64,000 nt of DNA from Antedon mediterranea (lineage: Eukaryota > Echinodermata > Crinoidea > Comatulida > Antedonidae). This document shows positions 34,655 through 48,200 of the stretch, piece after piece. Each line of letters starts with the position of its first letter. The stretch's first letter is position 1. The notes below the pieces were generated by a model. The model was not told where the DNA came from. It did no database searches and saw nothing but the letters and a program-made list of their open reading frames with translations. The position numbers and the translations under genes are program-made. The DNA is taken from the NCBI RefSeq assembly GCF_964355755.1, contig NC_092680.1, positions 12,501,001-12,565,000 of the forward strand, in the 5' to 3' direction.

Positions 34655-34850
34655 TTAGTATGTATACATCCGCCCTTATGAGGGCGGGCATCACTCTCTG
34701 GAGCTCTCTGTTACAAATTTCTCATGCAAAAATCGCGGAATACTCATTCTTGTTATATATATTCTTTGACGATAGTCGAATTTCAACTTCAACGCGTTTA
34801 AAACGACAGCAGCGAAGGCTTCGCACGCAAATTTTCAAAAGTTGAACCGT
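34655..34850. repeat. Interspersed repeat related to 20190-20400
   Basis: Shares AATCGCGGAATACTCATTC (one base different), TTGTTATATATATTCTTTG and a CCGCCCTTATGAGG-like head with the inverted block at 20270-20390. A short frame (MYTSALMRAG...) belongs to the repeat, not to a gene. Confidence 0.55.
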
Positions 34851-34985
34851 GGTCAACTTTTTGAGGCGTCGCGAGCGCGGTTCGCGTTCGTCAACCAATC
34901 AGAACTCAGGAATATCTCTCATCGACGACACCGACGGCAAAAAAATGGTGGCTGACGAGCGAGGTCTTTATGGAAAGAGTGTTGA

Positions 34986-37018
34986 CAAAGTGCGAGGCAG
35001 CGAGGCACGCGCGGCATGCCAAATATTTGTGCGAGGCATCATTTTATCATTTCCAAAAGTGCGAGGCATGCGAGGCATATAGTTTACAATTTCAAAAAGG
35101 TGCGAGGCATATCTTAACGTGCTATTATGCTATATTATAGGCCTAATAATCAATCGATACAAGGGTATCTAAATAGATTCGTGTATACACTCATCATGTT
35201 GTTTATTTTTATGTAACGATTGTTTTTTCATTCAAGTCATATCGTGTCAAATTTTACTTTTACAAAAGTGCCCAAACTACGGTTCAAAAATCTGAACGAC
35301 AGTCTTCAACTTTCGATAAACAATAATTGTATAGCGACACACTCATCAAATGACTGCAATGTTTGTTGGCATTTCGAGCGTGTTTACTCACATGTCTCTC
35401 GAACATAGCAGAGTGAAAATAATATTTTGTCACACCCCTGCGCCTAGATCCGGTAGACCCGAGAGATGGAAAATCCCTCTTTACTATTTAGCAGGTAGCG
35501 GAATGATTCAGCCCCCCTCAGCTCAGAGGATTGTGGTGCATTCCCCTCCTATAGCACGTGGTTTCAGCAGCAACGCACAGACTTCTCTCTGAGCGGCGTG
35601 CCAAAGACATTTTTGACATTCCATTCTCTAGGAACAACACGTGTACCTCTCTCGCAAATAAGGTGAACAGCGATTGCCAGGACAAGTTCAATAACTGGCG
35701 GTGAATAAAAGGTAACTGATATGCCGATCCAATAACATGCCGCAAAGAAAAAAATTGCGACAGAATTCTGGAGCGCGTGTGAAAAAAGACTTACGTCCGA
35801 CAATTGTAATACTAGGCCTAAAATTAAACTTTAGCTAATATGCTTAGCCCTAACCTAGATAAGAGGCCTATGTAGAAAATAATTTAATCAATTTTGATAA
35901 AATAATAATTAGTGTAATATTTAATAATGATACACTATTCCTGTTTTAGTAAGCTAGGTAGGCTATATTACGAACGATTTTTATTTATTGTTGTCCATGT
36001 ACGTACTAATAAACCTGGCGCTAGTTTCCTTCGCTTGTATTTTTACTCCAAATTTGATAACTAACTTTATCGTGTGAATACCACACCTTAGAAGTATACC
36101 TCATGAGTACTTTAATGAAAGAATCACATAAAAAGTAACAAATAAATCCTTAAATTAATGATTTTACAGGCGTGTTTCTCGCACACTGTTCGCGAATTTC
36201 ACTTATTCAATGTTCAATATTTTTGTTTCTATGGAGCGCCAAAAGAGCAACGATAATAGAGGACTAAAACTCAGTGGAATGCGTCAATTTCTCATGCATT
36301 TATTGGTGAAAAACACGTTTTATTTCAATATATTTGTTAATTTGTCAATAAAAATGTTGTAATATGTTACTGCTGATACTGTTCTGTTTTCAAAGAATAA
36401 TAATCGATCCTAAATCAACATCACTACCTAGTCTAGACCTAGGACATCCTACTAAGGATATTATGATGAATTTTTCTATTTTATTCTTTAAAAGGTTAAC
36501 GAAACCGTGTACATTATCAACAGTAACATTTTTCCTTACTGACAGTGACAAAATCTATTGAAATTGTACTTGATTTTCACCAAATAATGCGTTAAATATA
36601 AATGGATTCCACAGAGTTTTTAGCCCTCTAATTAATTTTGCTCTTTTGGCGTTCCATAGAAACCAAAATATTGAACATTGAGTGTGCGAAATGCGAGAAA
36701 AACAACGTCTGTAAAATCACCAATTTAATGGATTTATTGTTACTTTTATGTGATTTTTCTTCATTAAAGTAGGCCTACTAATTCTAAGCTGTGGTATTCA
36801 GGATAAAGCCTTGGTTAAAATACAAGGCAGGTGCAAAAGGAAACTAGCCTAGCGGGCCTAGGCCTAGGCTACTTCAATTTCGGTGATTTCCTGCCTTGCA
36901 ATTTTGAGAAATGATAAAATGATGCCTCGCATTTTTTGATGATGGTAAAACGATGCCTCGCATAAATTTCTGACTTGCCTCGCATGCCTTCCCTGCCTCG
37001 CGTGCCTCGCACTTTGTT
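34986..37018. mobile_element. 2-kb foldback element with GTGCGAGGCA-repeat termini
   Basis: The left end carries AAAGTGCGAGGCA followed by several GCGAGGCA copies (34986-35110). The right end carries the inverse, TGCCTCGC copies ending TGCCTCGCACTTTG (36935-37018). A second inverted pair lies inside: 36018-36266 mirrors 36621-36855, including GGCGCTAGTTTCCT/AGGAAACTAGCC and GCCAAAAGAGCAA/TTGCTCTTTTGGC. Non-coding; no clear target duplication seen. Confidence 0.6.
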
Positions 37019-37224
37019 ACTACCCTTATGGAAATACTTTGTCATTACCCTTCTTGTCTTTACGATAAGGGAAGTAAGTCATACACAGACAGAAACATAA
37101 GGATTAATGCATGAAGACAATAATTTCAGACAAACATAACATCTGTGTAGAAGAATGCCAGAAAAACTAGGCCTAAAACGCGTCAGAGATCAATTTGTAA
37201 AGTGAGTTGGCAAGCCTTCTATTC

Positions 37225-37520
37225 TATTTCTAGCCTACCTAGGCCTAGCTTTAGGCCATACTATCGCCTAGCTAGGCCTACCTAGGCTAGGCTACATATA
37301 CCCTAGTAGGCTAGGCCATGCCAAGTAGTACTTATAGGCCTACATAATACTTACTAATCCCTACTAGTACTAGTCTACTATGTGCTAGGCCAGGCCTAGC
37401 CTAGGCCTAGGTTAAGCCTACTACTAAATATGATGAGTACAGTACTAGGCTAGGCCTAGGCTACTTATTATTATTAATTAATATTTATAGGCCTAATATT
37501 TAGTTGATTTAGTGTTGTAA
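37225..37520. repeat. Dense cluster of TAGGCCTA-type words
   Basis: Overlapping and adjacent copies of CTAGGCCTAG, TAGGCCTA and CCTAGGCTAG. A similar cluster lies at 55010-55110, and single copies are scattered through the window. No function is recognised. Confidence 0.6.
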
Positions 37521-37597
37521 GGCTAGGATAGGCCTAGTGGTAATATTAATACATAAATACTGTTGTTTTTGTTTCTTTTAGGTCAATTAGATGAACA

Positions 37598-37909
37598 TTG
37601 ATAAATGGGACCCTTCAGGCTATTACCTGCGTTACAAACTCCACCAATGACCAAGCTAGTAGTTTAAGCGGCCAGTATATTATTGCCATGGAATTAAGAG
37701 CAATTGCTCCTCAAAAACGTGGACTGGCAATTATGAGGCTGATACAGGTTTGTATAGACTTTTTTCAAATGGGTATGTCAGTTGGTGACATACATTGGCC
37801 AGAAAAAATTATTTGAGCAATATGCCTTACTATAGCAATTTTTTAATACTTATTTCATTTTTTTTTATAGAAAATGGAAGAGATTAAGGATGAGTTGGAC
37901 TGTAACTAG
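37598..37909 (+). other. Possible terminal exon pair of an unrecognised gene
   Basis: An open stretch to 37747 ends at CAG followed by GTTTGT. A second stretch, 37871-37909, follows TTTTTTTATAG and runs in phase to TAG. Together they would encode a tail with MELRAIAPQKRGLAIMRLIQ then KMEEIKDELDCN, a basic amphipathic helix loosely like the BESS-type tails of MADF proteins. The 5' limit is unclear because a TGA lies just upstream in the same frame. It could be a relic of a transposon gene. Confidence 0.25.
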
Positions 37910-38931
37910 TATTTATTAAGTGGTTATAGAAGGAAAGCTGAACTGAATGTCTTTTTTTAGCAATAGAGAACACATGGAAATATATGTATATGTTTTGTTA
38001 TACTCCAATACTAAAAAAAATAGTCAAATTGGCTGCCAGCTAATGGAATTTTGTGAAAAAAAATGTGAAAACATAAATTTTTGGAGTTTTTTTTTCTATG
38101 TAAGTGATTAACTTTGTTAAAACTACAAAATGTCCTATTCAAATTTGATTTTAATCATCTTCATTTTTCATGATTCTATGGGACAATACATCTTTAAGTT
38201 TAGTTTCATTTTTTGGACAAGATATATTGTCTTCCTGAAAATATAATTTAATTTAAAACATTTTCGTTGTGTGTAATACAGTATAACACTTTAGGTTAGT
38301 TATTCACTTTTAACAATAATAATATTTCTTCAATTTTCATTTTTTTTTGGATGATACATTTTAAATTTATTATTTTGCGAAAGTATTCAGGAGTAGTAAA
38401 AAATAAAATCTGGTTGATATTTAATGATACCTTTAAAAACAATGATTCACTATTTAAATAAGTGTATTTATTTGAAAAAAAAGTCATAAGATAATATACA
38501 GTGTAAATATGAGTTTGGGATATTTATTACATTTAATCAAATGAGAAAAAAACTGTATGTTTTGTCATGAATAATATAATATTTAATAATAATTAGAAAA
38601 TGAATGTGAAAACTTTACATTAATATATAGGCCTATAGTTTATATTTGAAAGTGACAAACCCATGAAGATTCCCAGTTCGTGTTTATATGAAATGTTTTA
38701 TATGGTTATAATAACCTCTGTTGAAAGATATTTGTAACACCACTAATAAATACAGTCAGCAGATCACATGTACGTGTAATCAACATGCAATAAATGCTTT
38801 AATTCTTGTAACTGTATTGATATTGGATACATCTTCTTCTGTCCTTGTGATATATACATACAATCATGCACATTTCAGGCTTTGGAAAAGGATAACATTT
38901 TCCCACCAAAACCAAACACTGTGATTGGTGT

Positions 38932-38978
38932 AACCAGGGAAGAGTTAAATTACATTTTAATTTAACTCTTCTCTGGTT
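38932..38978. repeat. 47-bp imperfect hairpin
   Basis: AACCAGGGAAGAGTTAAAT at the left is mirrored by ATTTAACTCTTCTCTGGTT at the right, with one mismatch and a short loop. It may be a tiny MITE. Confidence 0.6.
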
Positions 38979-39079
38979 AAACTTACATAGGAAATACTTC
39001 AGAGTCATCTTCTCTGATTATTTTAAATGTAGCATTGTATTATTGGCCAACCCACTATCTCCTAGGCCTAGCAATCGCG

Positions 39080-39665
39080 ACGAATCAGCACATCGTTTAG
39101 TGGGAACCGACAAGAAAAACTAATAGACGCATGACAATTCAACTTTCAAAGCGATCCGTCGAATGACGCGTGACGCATAACGCTTCGCGGCTTCGCGTTC
39201 GGTGTGCACCGGCCTTAAGGCCGGCCACGCGCAGCCGCGACCGCGTGAAAATTGAAAAAGTTACGGGTTTTGACGCTTAAACCCAGCCTAGGACCTACTT
39301 TCGTTGATATCTTAATCTAGGCTTACACTAAAGACAAACATTAAATTTAATTGGTTTAATATTATAATTTAATTTAACTTACACTTGTTTTTTTTTTAAA
39401 TATCAGACCTTAAAAGTGTACAAAAAAGGTGAAAAACATCGTCGCGTTGTAAACATTCAAGAATTGTCAGCGCGTACCTATTTTTTCACAAACTGCAATG
39501 ACGTAATTTGTGGACCATAATAATGATTGGTCAGTTTTAACGATCGTAATCGTTAACGATTTAAGATTTTAACGATTTTCAACGTTAATTTTTCCCCCCT
39601 CTTCCTGTTAAATCGTTGAATATGTCAACTCAACGTCGACAGGAAAACAGGCTTAAAATTTAAAA
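39080..39665. repeat. Interspersed repeats related to 19978-20430
   Basis: Holds GTGGGAACC (as in the 2769 MITE), GCTTCGCGGCTTCGCGTT and GGTGTGCACCGGCCTTAAGG (the inverse of 20175-20215), then CAACGTCGACAGGAAAACAGG near 39635. No gene. Confidence 0.5.
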
Positions 39666-40426
39666 AAAATGTCTCCTCGGATCATCTGTAGGCCTACCCT
39701 CTGTACGCATAACGCCTGGGTTTCGACCCGACACTTGACAGTCACCAACGGATTCCCGCGGATATAAAATTTACCTACGTCTAAGGCAAAGATTGAACAG
39801 TTTGTGTAATTGAACCAAAATGTCTATATAAACCCAAACAATTATGACTTAAACAACAAACTTTAACAGAATTAGAATAGTATGACGTATTTTTGTATAC
39901 TTTCTTAAAACAATATAAAGTTAGTTGCAGGGCTAAATACCGGAGCAGTTTTTTTTTATCATAGGCCTACAGAAATATCATCAGACCCCTTCGCGAAACG
40001 CATGGTTTTGTCAAATGACTACGCGGTTAGTGTCTCTTCGTGGTGTGTCGCTGCGCTGACGATAATATTTATGATCAATTTAGAACAACTCCGAAAGTGG
40101 AATACTGTAAAAATTCAAAAATATATATAGAAAATATGGTAGGCCTACTGCAGGTAAAGGAATTCACCTACAGCCTACAGCAATCGTAGTATCTACGACG
40201 TAAAAATGTTCTTGTGTACATTGCAGCAGCATTGTGATCAGTGACGCACACTTGTTGTATCTTGACGAGTTTAAGCAAACATGCACGTAAACTATCTTCA
40301 TAATAATTCAGTATACATTTCTGTTTGCTTTGCTCTTGACCCTTTCACGATCAGAGACTTGCTTTTCACTAAAAGGCCTACAATACCAATCTAACTCAGT
40401 TCTTATAGTGCTAACCAGAATTAAAA

Positions 40427-40550
40427 CTTAGTTCCCACTAGGACGTAACGCACGGATATAAACACAACGCGACAACGTTGACAAGCGACAGTTAGATTTA
40501 ATCCATCGCTTGTGATTGGTGTTGCGGCTCTAGTGGGAATCAAGCATTGA
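40427..40550. mobile_element. MITE related to 2769-2906
   Basis: Ends AGTTCCCACTAGGACGTAACGC and CTCTAGTGGGAATCAAGC form an imperfect inverted pair. The interior TTTAATCCATCGCTTGTGATTGGT matches the 2769 copy in part. Non-coding. The surrounding 37910-42219 shows no other gene. Confidence 0.6.
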
Positions 40551-42219
40551 ATACTGTAGTGTATAGATTTGTTATATGCCTGTCTACCTGCACAGGTAAA
40601 CATAACACGAAAATCAATCTGCTTAAAAAAAACCGGTAGTTTGCCCTTGAAATTAGTATGTTCCCTGTTATATATTATTATTTACGGTTTATTTATTCCG
40701 GTTCCTTTACAACTTGTAAAACTGAAGTACAGTTAAGTAATCTTAAAATAAAACCATATCATTATAACCTTTATTCCCGCCTTTATTCCACAATTAAATA
40801 TGCACTTATGTGAAAGGGCACAATTGAACCGTGAAAACCAAGTTAATCCTTATTATCCACTTTTAAAATACAATCATACACCGTGACCTTATTCCTAATG
40901 GGTGCAGTGATGTTTAGACAGTGTCAAAACAAGTTATAAGCCAAAATAAGTCTGAAATGGTGGCCATTTTGTTTTTCACATTCTAAGGGTGAAGATCTAA
41001 AAATTTAATAAAACAGCATACTTGAATTCAGCACCCCAAAATAGCCCTTTTACAGCATTTCATTTTTCTCAAATGTGGACTAGGGGCCTATTCTAGTTCA
41101 CAAAACAGAATCTTTGGTGTTTTGAATTCCCCCAAATTGTTTAAATTATAGCCTAGTTATAAGATATTATTGAATTTTTTAAAACATTTTTGAAACAAAT
41201 TTCTGTAGGCCCCAACGAGAATTAAAACCAAAAGAAGCGCATAGTTGTTTTTTGTTGTTGTTTTTGACATACGTTGATATAGTCACTGATGGCACAGAAA
41301 ATAGGAAAGATAGGGCAAAACTGAACTAAAGTATTATATAGATGACATATTGGAGAAAATCAATGTCTTTATGATTGTTTCTAGCGATAACATCACTCTG
41401 TATACGTAAAATTAGAATCTGACATTTACCTCTAAGAAGTTTTCAATGACTATTGGGACCATGGCCGCGGAAAATTTATATTGTAGTAAATATATGAAAT
41501 AATATTCCGAAATTAGTAATATTAACTTAGGTATAACTTATTGAGTCTAAACCAATTAGAAACTGAATAATTTGATATAATGTTGTTTTATTGAAGAAAA
41601 AAACCCGTTGAATGTTTCATGTTCTCTCGGTTTTTTACACCAGCCTTACAAACCCCACACCCTGCTTTTACAGTAGTAAAGTGGTTTAATAATAACCACA
41701 ACTATGTTTTGTTTTTTTTAGAAGAAAAGCAAAGCATCATCTAAACGTGTAGAAATGAGCACTGAACCATGACGATGTTGGTATGGACTGGATCCCAAAG
41801 TACATAGTAAGTACAAACTCCGTTGACTATTTACATTTTACATCAAAAAACAATTAGAGAGAGTACTAAAAATTAACCTGGAATGATTTTGAATACTATT
41901 ACATCATATGTATTACGTCACCCCATGACCCATTACATTAAATTTTTTTTTCAAACTTGCATACTATATTATGAAAAATGAATGCCATAAACCGGTTACT
42001 TTCAGTTCATCATCATTTCATCTTATCCAACTTATTATTACAGTACTATTAACTTTCACTGGCTTAAAAGAATGCTGTGGACGCCATACCTACTTCAACA
42101 ACAAACAAATATCTATCCCTCTCAGAAATGGTGTGTAAAGTCGAACTTTAATGGAGTCCGGTTTCTCTTTAAAAAACATTGTAGTACTAAGAATCCATAT
42201 TTAATAGACATGCGGATAT

Positions 42220-45200
42220 CTAACTATCAGAATCAAAATCAAAACATTTCTTGCCAGCAATAAAAGTTTGTTTAAGATTTAAACTTTCGTCCATAAGTAA
42301 TAGATCTGCCCTGTATCCAATGTCTACTTTTCCAACATTTTTTAGATGCGCAATGCTGTAAGATAAAAATTCAAAGAAATAAATCTAAAAAAAAACAATA
42401 TTAAATTTCGCAAATATTCAACAATGCAAAATAAAGTTCATTTGTAAATAGACGTGTTAGATAGATTGATTGTTAATAGGTTATACAAACAGATTGTGTA
42501 AAAAAACATATCCCACAAGTGAAAACCAATATCCGTCATCTATAACCCAGGAACAAAACAAAAGTAATGGTAATTGTGTAAACACTTTGATAACTTCTAT
42601 TTAGTGTTATAACTGGGTACAATAGGCGATGTCAGCTAGGTGAATGATGATGATGTCATCATTCTTTAGTCTGGGTATAACCACAAGGATATAAAGTATT
42701 ACTAAAACTAAGGTACATTGATAATTTTTATATATGATAATATAAAACAAACTGTGACAAGAATGAGGCTAGTCATTATGATTCAATTTTTTAAACTTTA
42801 TTTTTTATTCTTCGTTTTGGATTCCTCCCTTTTGTAAAAGATATATTGTCCAACAATTATTTATTTGTTTAAATTTGTTGTTGAATATTCAATTTTAATG
42901 TCACATAAGAGTTATTCATGACCAAAAAGTGGATCTAAAAAAAAATCCTAAAAAAAGCAAAAAATACTTAATACTTTTTGGTTTAAATTAACTGTTTCTT
43001 TTGTCTTTTTATAAGTGAAATAATTATTTAACTAGATTTAATTCGTCACTATGACGAATTATAGGTTATATGCATTGATTTAAATAAAGATAATTGATTT
43101 TTAAAAGATATTTTGATTCATTGATTTTCTCAGATTCTTTAATTATTTATAATATATGATAGGACCTTGCTAACGCGAATACAATAGCCGGTATCACAAT
43201 CCGATCAAAGATCCCTCTGCGTATAATGTCATAAACCACATTTGCTGTTACATAATAATAAAGACATAAGTTATTTTTTATCTAGATTTCATTATAAATC
43301 ATGTGTATAATATATACACTAAGAAATAAATTTGAACAAACAATACGGATAATAAAAAAAAATCTTATTTCGTTTCCCAAGGTGAGACTCGATCTCGGTA
43401 CCTTGAGTGCCATAGACACGAGCACACACCACCGAGCCATACACAACTGACTAAAAATTGTAGAAAAATTCCTCCGTGTATTTACTATGCAGTAACCACT
43501 TTGGTGCAGATAGATTATTACATACCGCAATGAATTATAATTTTTTACTATGATGACATCTCTAAAAATGTACAACAATGATGCACTGTCAAACTATATA
43601 CTTTTAACTTTAATATATGAACTTTTGAAGGAAGAAAGTTAATGTTAAGTTTGTTATTTTGGCCTAAGAAAATGTCATAATTTGTTTGATTGTCGAAATG
43701 AATTTTTTTAAATTTAATATGCAATTAATTATGGCTTAATCAACTTTTGTTCCCTTAGTTTAATAATAAATCATACATAAGATACATACACTTCAAGAAA
43801 ATGAAATAAAAAATATGTGTTCCCGAGCATTCTGACGATCTATATTAATTTTAAAATTTAGCATATTTTCACCATTTTGTTAACTTACACGTGCGTAGCC
43901 TGTCACTTTTGACGTGCTCGTATAAGGCAATTTCGCGTTGAAAAGTGAATAAAATATGATGATATTATTAAAGAAAGGTTGTACAACCGAAATCGGACAA
44001 AAAGAGTGCGCATTAACGTATAACGCGCAGTGCGCGTGCAGAAATCTGCGCACTCATGGCAATTTTTTAAACGCTTAAAATTGCCTGAAACGTACTCTAA
44101 TTTCATCGAAAATAAATTTTGACAATTTTGAACATTTTAAGCGCGCGTACGCAAGCGTTATATGCGCTACGCACGTAAGTGTATTGCCATGTGATGAAAT
44201 ATGACCTGAAATTTATGAGTACCAAATTTTGTTTAATTGTGATTCATGCTTGTGAAGATATGATTACAAACGTGATTTCGTAAAAAATTTTTGATTACGC
44301 ATCGTGAAAATATAACCACATCGATTCCTGGCCATAAGGAATACACTCTGAAAAATTGACTTAGATAGATGAAACTGATGCCAAGATAATTCACGGACAA
44401 AATAGTGCTAAGGAAAGAATAAATAAAGAAATAAATAAAGATTTTGACAGAATCAAGAGGTTATATGCATGAATGCATATAACCTAAAAATAAGCAAATG
44501 TAAATCTTTGTGTATCACTCTGAAAACAAAGCCTATTATAACCAAATATAAGTTGAATGATTAGGAATTAGATTGTGTTAATTCTCAAAGGGATTTAGGA
44601 GTTTTAATTGATAGTAAGTTAAATTTTTGTTTACATGTTAATTATGTTGTATCTAAGGCAAATAGAATGCTGGGTTTGTTATGGAGGAACTGTAGATTCA
44701 TGGGTAATGGTGGAGCATTAACATCATTGTACCGTTCAGTCGTGCGCCCCCACCTGGATGCTTTGTTTAAGTTGAATATACCAACTCGTACTCGCAGCAA
44801 GTGTTTCACGTTCCTTGTGGTTGTGTTGAATGCACAAAACGAGGTATTTTTCAGCGGTTACCTAACACATTTAATAGGTTACTTGTTACTTTATTTTATG
44901 ATAGTTTAAATGTATTTAAGGGTAAAATTGTTAAATCTCTTTAATGTTGTGATCTTTGTTTATGTTTTTGTTGTTTATTTGAATACATTTTATAGTTTAT
45001 TATGTTTAGATTCAACCTGTTAGTGGCGGTTTCATCGCTGTTGGTTGACAACTGAACAAAATAAAAAAATTAAAATAAATAAAATAAATTTTTGTTGTTT
45101 TTTTTTCTACAGAAGTGAATAATCAAATCAAAACTGCATAATGGCCTATTCAAATTCTGATTTTAGCAATCTTCATTTTTCATGTTTTTTGGGCACAATA

Positions 45201-48200
45201 CATCTTTAAATATGAATCTAAAAGTAAATAAATGTGTAGTTACTAAAGAATCTATTCAACTGCAGTTAGCACCAGTTGAGGGTTTGATAGAAACTGGCAA
45301 GTATGATAGCCAACCAATGAAACTGAATCGACAAAAGTGGTAGTGGTCTTGTTACAACTGACAAAAGTGGTCTACATACCGTGCTGGTGTCTCAGAAACC
45401 ATAGCGGATGCTTCGCCAATTGATATATGAAAGATATTAACCAATGATTTGAAAGCATCATGACTTGTACAACAACTGCCAGCTAAAGTACAAGTGCCAC
45501 TAACAAATAAACATTTGCCATCTGCTGAAACCTCCACTATAGAAATAAAAGAATCCATGTCAAAGGTCAAATACTGCAATTATTGGTTTATGATTTCTTT
45601 ATAATAAATGTTTAACCTAAAATAAAGGGTTTTTTTTATTATTAAGTTTTAAGATTATCTTTTACTTTTTGTTGTTAATTATGTATAATCCCACTCGACA
45701 GTGAATTAGTTCACTTTTGGTGTCATTGTCCTGTATTATTTCTATTATTTGATTGTCTGTATATTTTAGTTTTGTTATGTTGGAAATTTTATTATTTCTC
45801 AAGGAAATTTACCAACCGTGACATTTGGACTGTTTCCACCTAGATAATTTTCCCATAGGACATTTTTCCCCTCAGAGGAAAAAAACTAAATTATTAAAAT
45901 TACTTTTGAAGTTGAAGGTAGCCTTTCTCCATTATAGGATGTTTCTGGCTGTTTTACTTGTTTTGATTTAGCTTTTTGCTTTTTTTTGTATCTCCATTGA
46001 GATCCAGCCACGGATATCCACATTTTTTCAGTATTTTGCCTTTGGATTTATATATTATAATTTAATTATTATTAGGATTAGTGACTCAAGTCAGTGACTG
46101 AACTAAATTATGTCAAAGTAAGTCTTGATCAGGTTTAACTTTTTCATTTAGTACAAATATATTTCAGTAATAATGGTTATAAAAGTGTGTTTTTTTGTGA
46201 TTTTTATCTGTTCAAGGTTGTTTCACTGGAGTGCACCTTTATAAAAAAAATTTATTCTGACTGGAGTTGGTCATGAACAACACATTTTAAGTCTTCAAAC
46301 CAGCCTAAAGCTAGGCCCTCCACAGACTAACTTTAACACCCCACCCCAAAAGTTTGGGCAGCTGAAGCATCATTTACTTACTTGTTCTACCACTATAACT
46401 AAGTTTCTTTCCTGGGACTGACTCTGCCGTACAATCTGATATAAATGCAATTTGATTAAAGCACCTAGCTTTTAGTAATATGCCAACGGTTAATGGATGT
46501 CTGTAAAAAAAAAATAAGTTAAACTATATATTAATCTAGGAAAATTAATAAAAAAATAACAATACTGTGAGTGTCTTAGGAGCGAAAGACATTTACGATC
46601 CATTGAATCTCATAAAAAATAGATTACAAAATATAACCCATTTGTCATTAGAGCACTGAATGTTATAGAATGATTTTTGTCATGGTTTTTCACTGTTTTC
46701 TGTTTTGTATTCTCAGAGCAACACAAATTTCTATAATAAATGGAAATTATTTTAAGACCACTTTCTACCATTGCTATACCTTCAAATAATAATATTTACT
46801 TACACGTGACACATGTCACCTATGATTTCTACAGTTGGGGGCGCTAACCTCTCGTACCCTGGAATATTTGGGAAGACGTCTACTAGTCCAAAGTTGACAA
46901 GACTTGGTGTTCTAAAAAGTTATAAAAAATAATATGTTGAATATCTACAGCTCTGTCCACACTATCAAACTAGTTTGACCAAATAAAATTGATACTGTAC
47001 ATGTGCTCATGGTAGTGATATCCCCAAATATGGTAGTGATATTACATCATCATGTCCATACAGTACATGGGCACATAACATTTTTTGTCACATAAAATTT
47101 GATAGTGTAGACAAGGCTTAACATTGGGCAAGTCAGAGAAGTTTTACTTTATTGATATGGTTGCATTAAGAGCTACAATGAAAAAAAAGACCATTTATAG
47201 ATTATTGATTAATAAAGAAGTTGTGCTTTTCAATATGGTTTTTAAAAGAAGGTGGTCCATTAAGTCTAAAGTTACTACCTGTGATGGAAGTTTGTAACAT
47301 TAAACAGGTGAGTCACATGACACTGCGTAGGATGAGCAGCTTGAAGAGCTCCGAGAATTTCAGCTTCGCTCGCAACACGATCGTGACCGAGTGATGGAAC
47401 AATTCCCCTATCATAAAATAAGGTTTGAATAAGATTGAAATATAGGATTGAAATAAAGGATTGATATAAGGCTGTAATGTTTATTTAATATATATATTAA
47501 ATTTTGGATTGACCCATTATTTACCTCCGCCAAGGAGGTATATGTAATCGATCGCGTGTGTTTGTTTGTCTGTCTGTTTGTTAGCAGGATTACTCAAAAA
47601 GTAATTACAAGGTCTTTACCAAAATGAATGTACAGATAGATATGTGGTCAAGGACGATTCCATTAAATTTTGGGACCATTTCGGACCACGGTCCCAATTC
47701 TGGACCACTTTTTAGTATACTTTTCAGACCTGCTAGTGTTAAAAGATAGGACTAAATTTTTCAAAAGCCGGCGAGCAGTCTTAAAGTAACAAGTAAACTG
47801 TAATTCCATTTTCTCGAAAACTACTTGTCCAAAAAACTTCATTTTTGTACAAGAGGCAAGAGTTATAATTTCTGATTTGTAATTTTAAAACATAATTTTA
47901 TTTAATGTGCACGTTTTTTATGCGAGTAGTTTACAAAACCTATTTCTTTTCAAATTCACTCGTTTCATTTTCGCGTTGCTGTTCTATTGTTAGTCAACTG
48001 AAGCTATTGTTAACTTAATTGTTGAAAGGCTTGTTACATAACCATTACACCAAACTCGCATACACATGCTTGTATTTAAATTAGCCTAAATCAGAAACAG
48101 CATTAAGACACATATTTTTTTTTTTTTAACCGGAGAAATCTTATGTAGGAGAATTTACAGTAGGCGGAGGTATGCACTCTCGGAGTGGCTTTCTAGTTTG

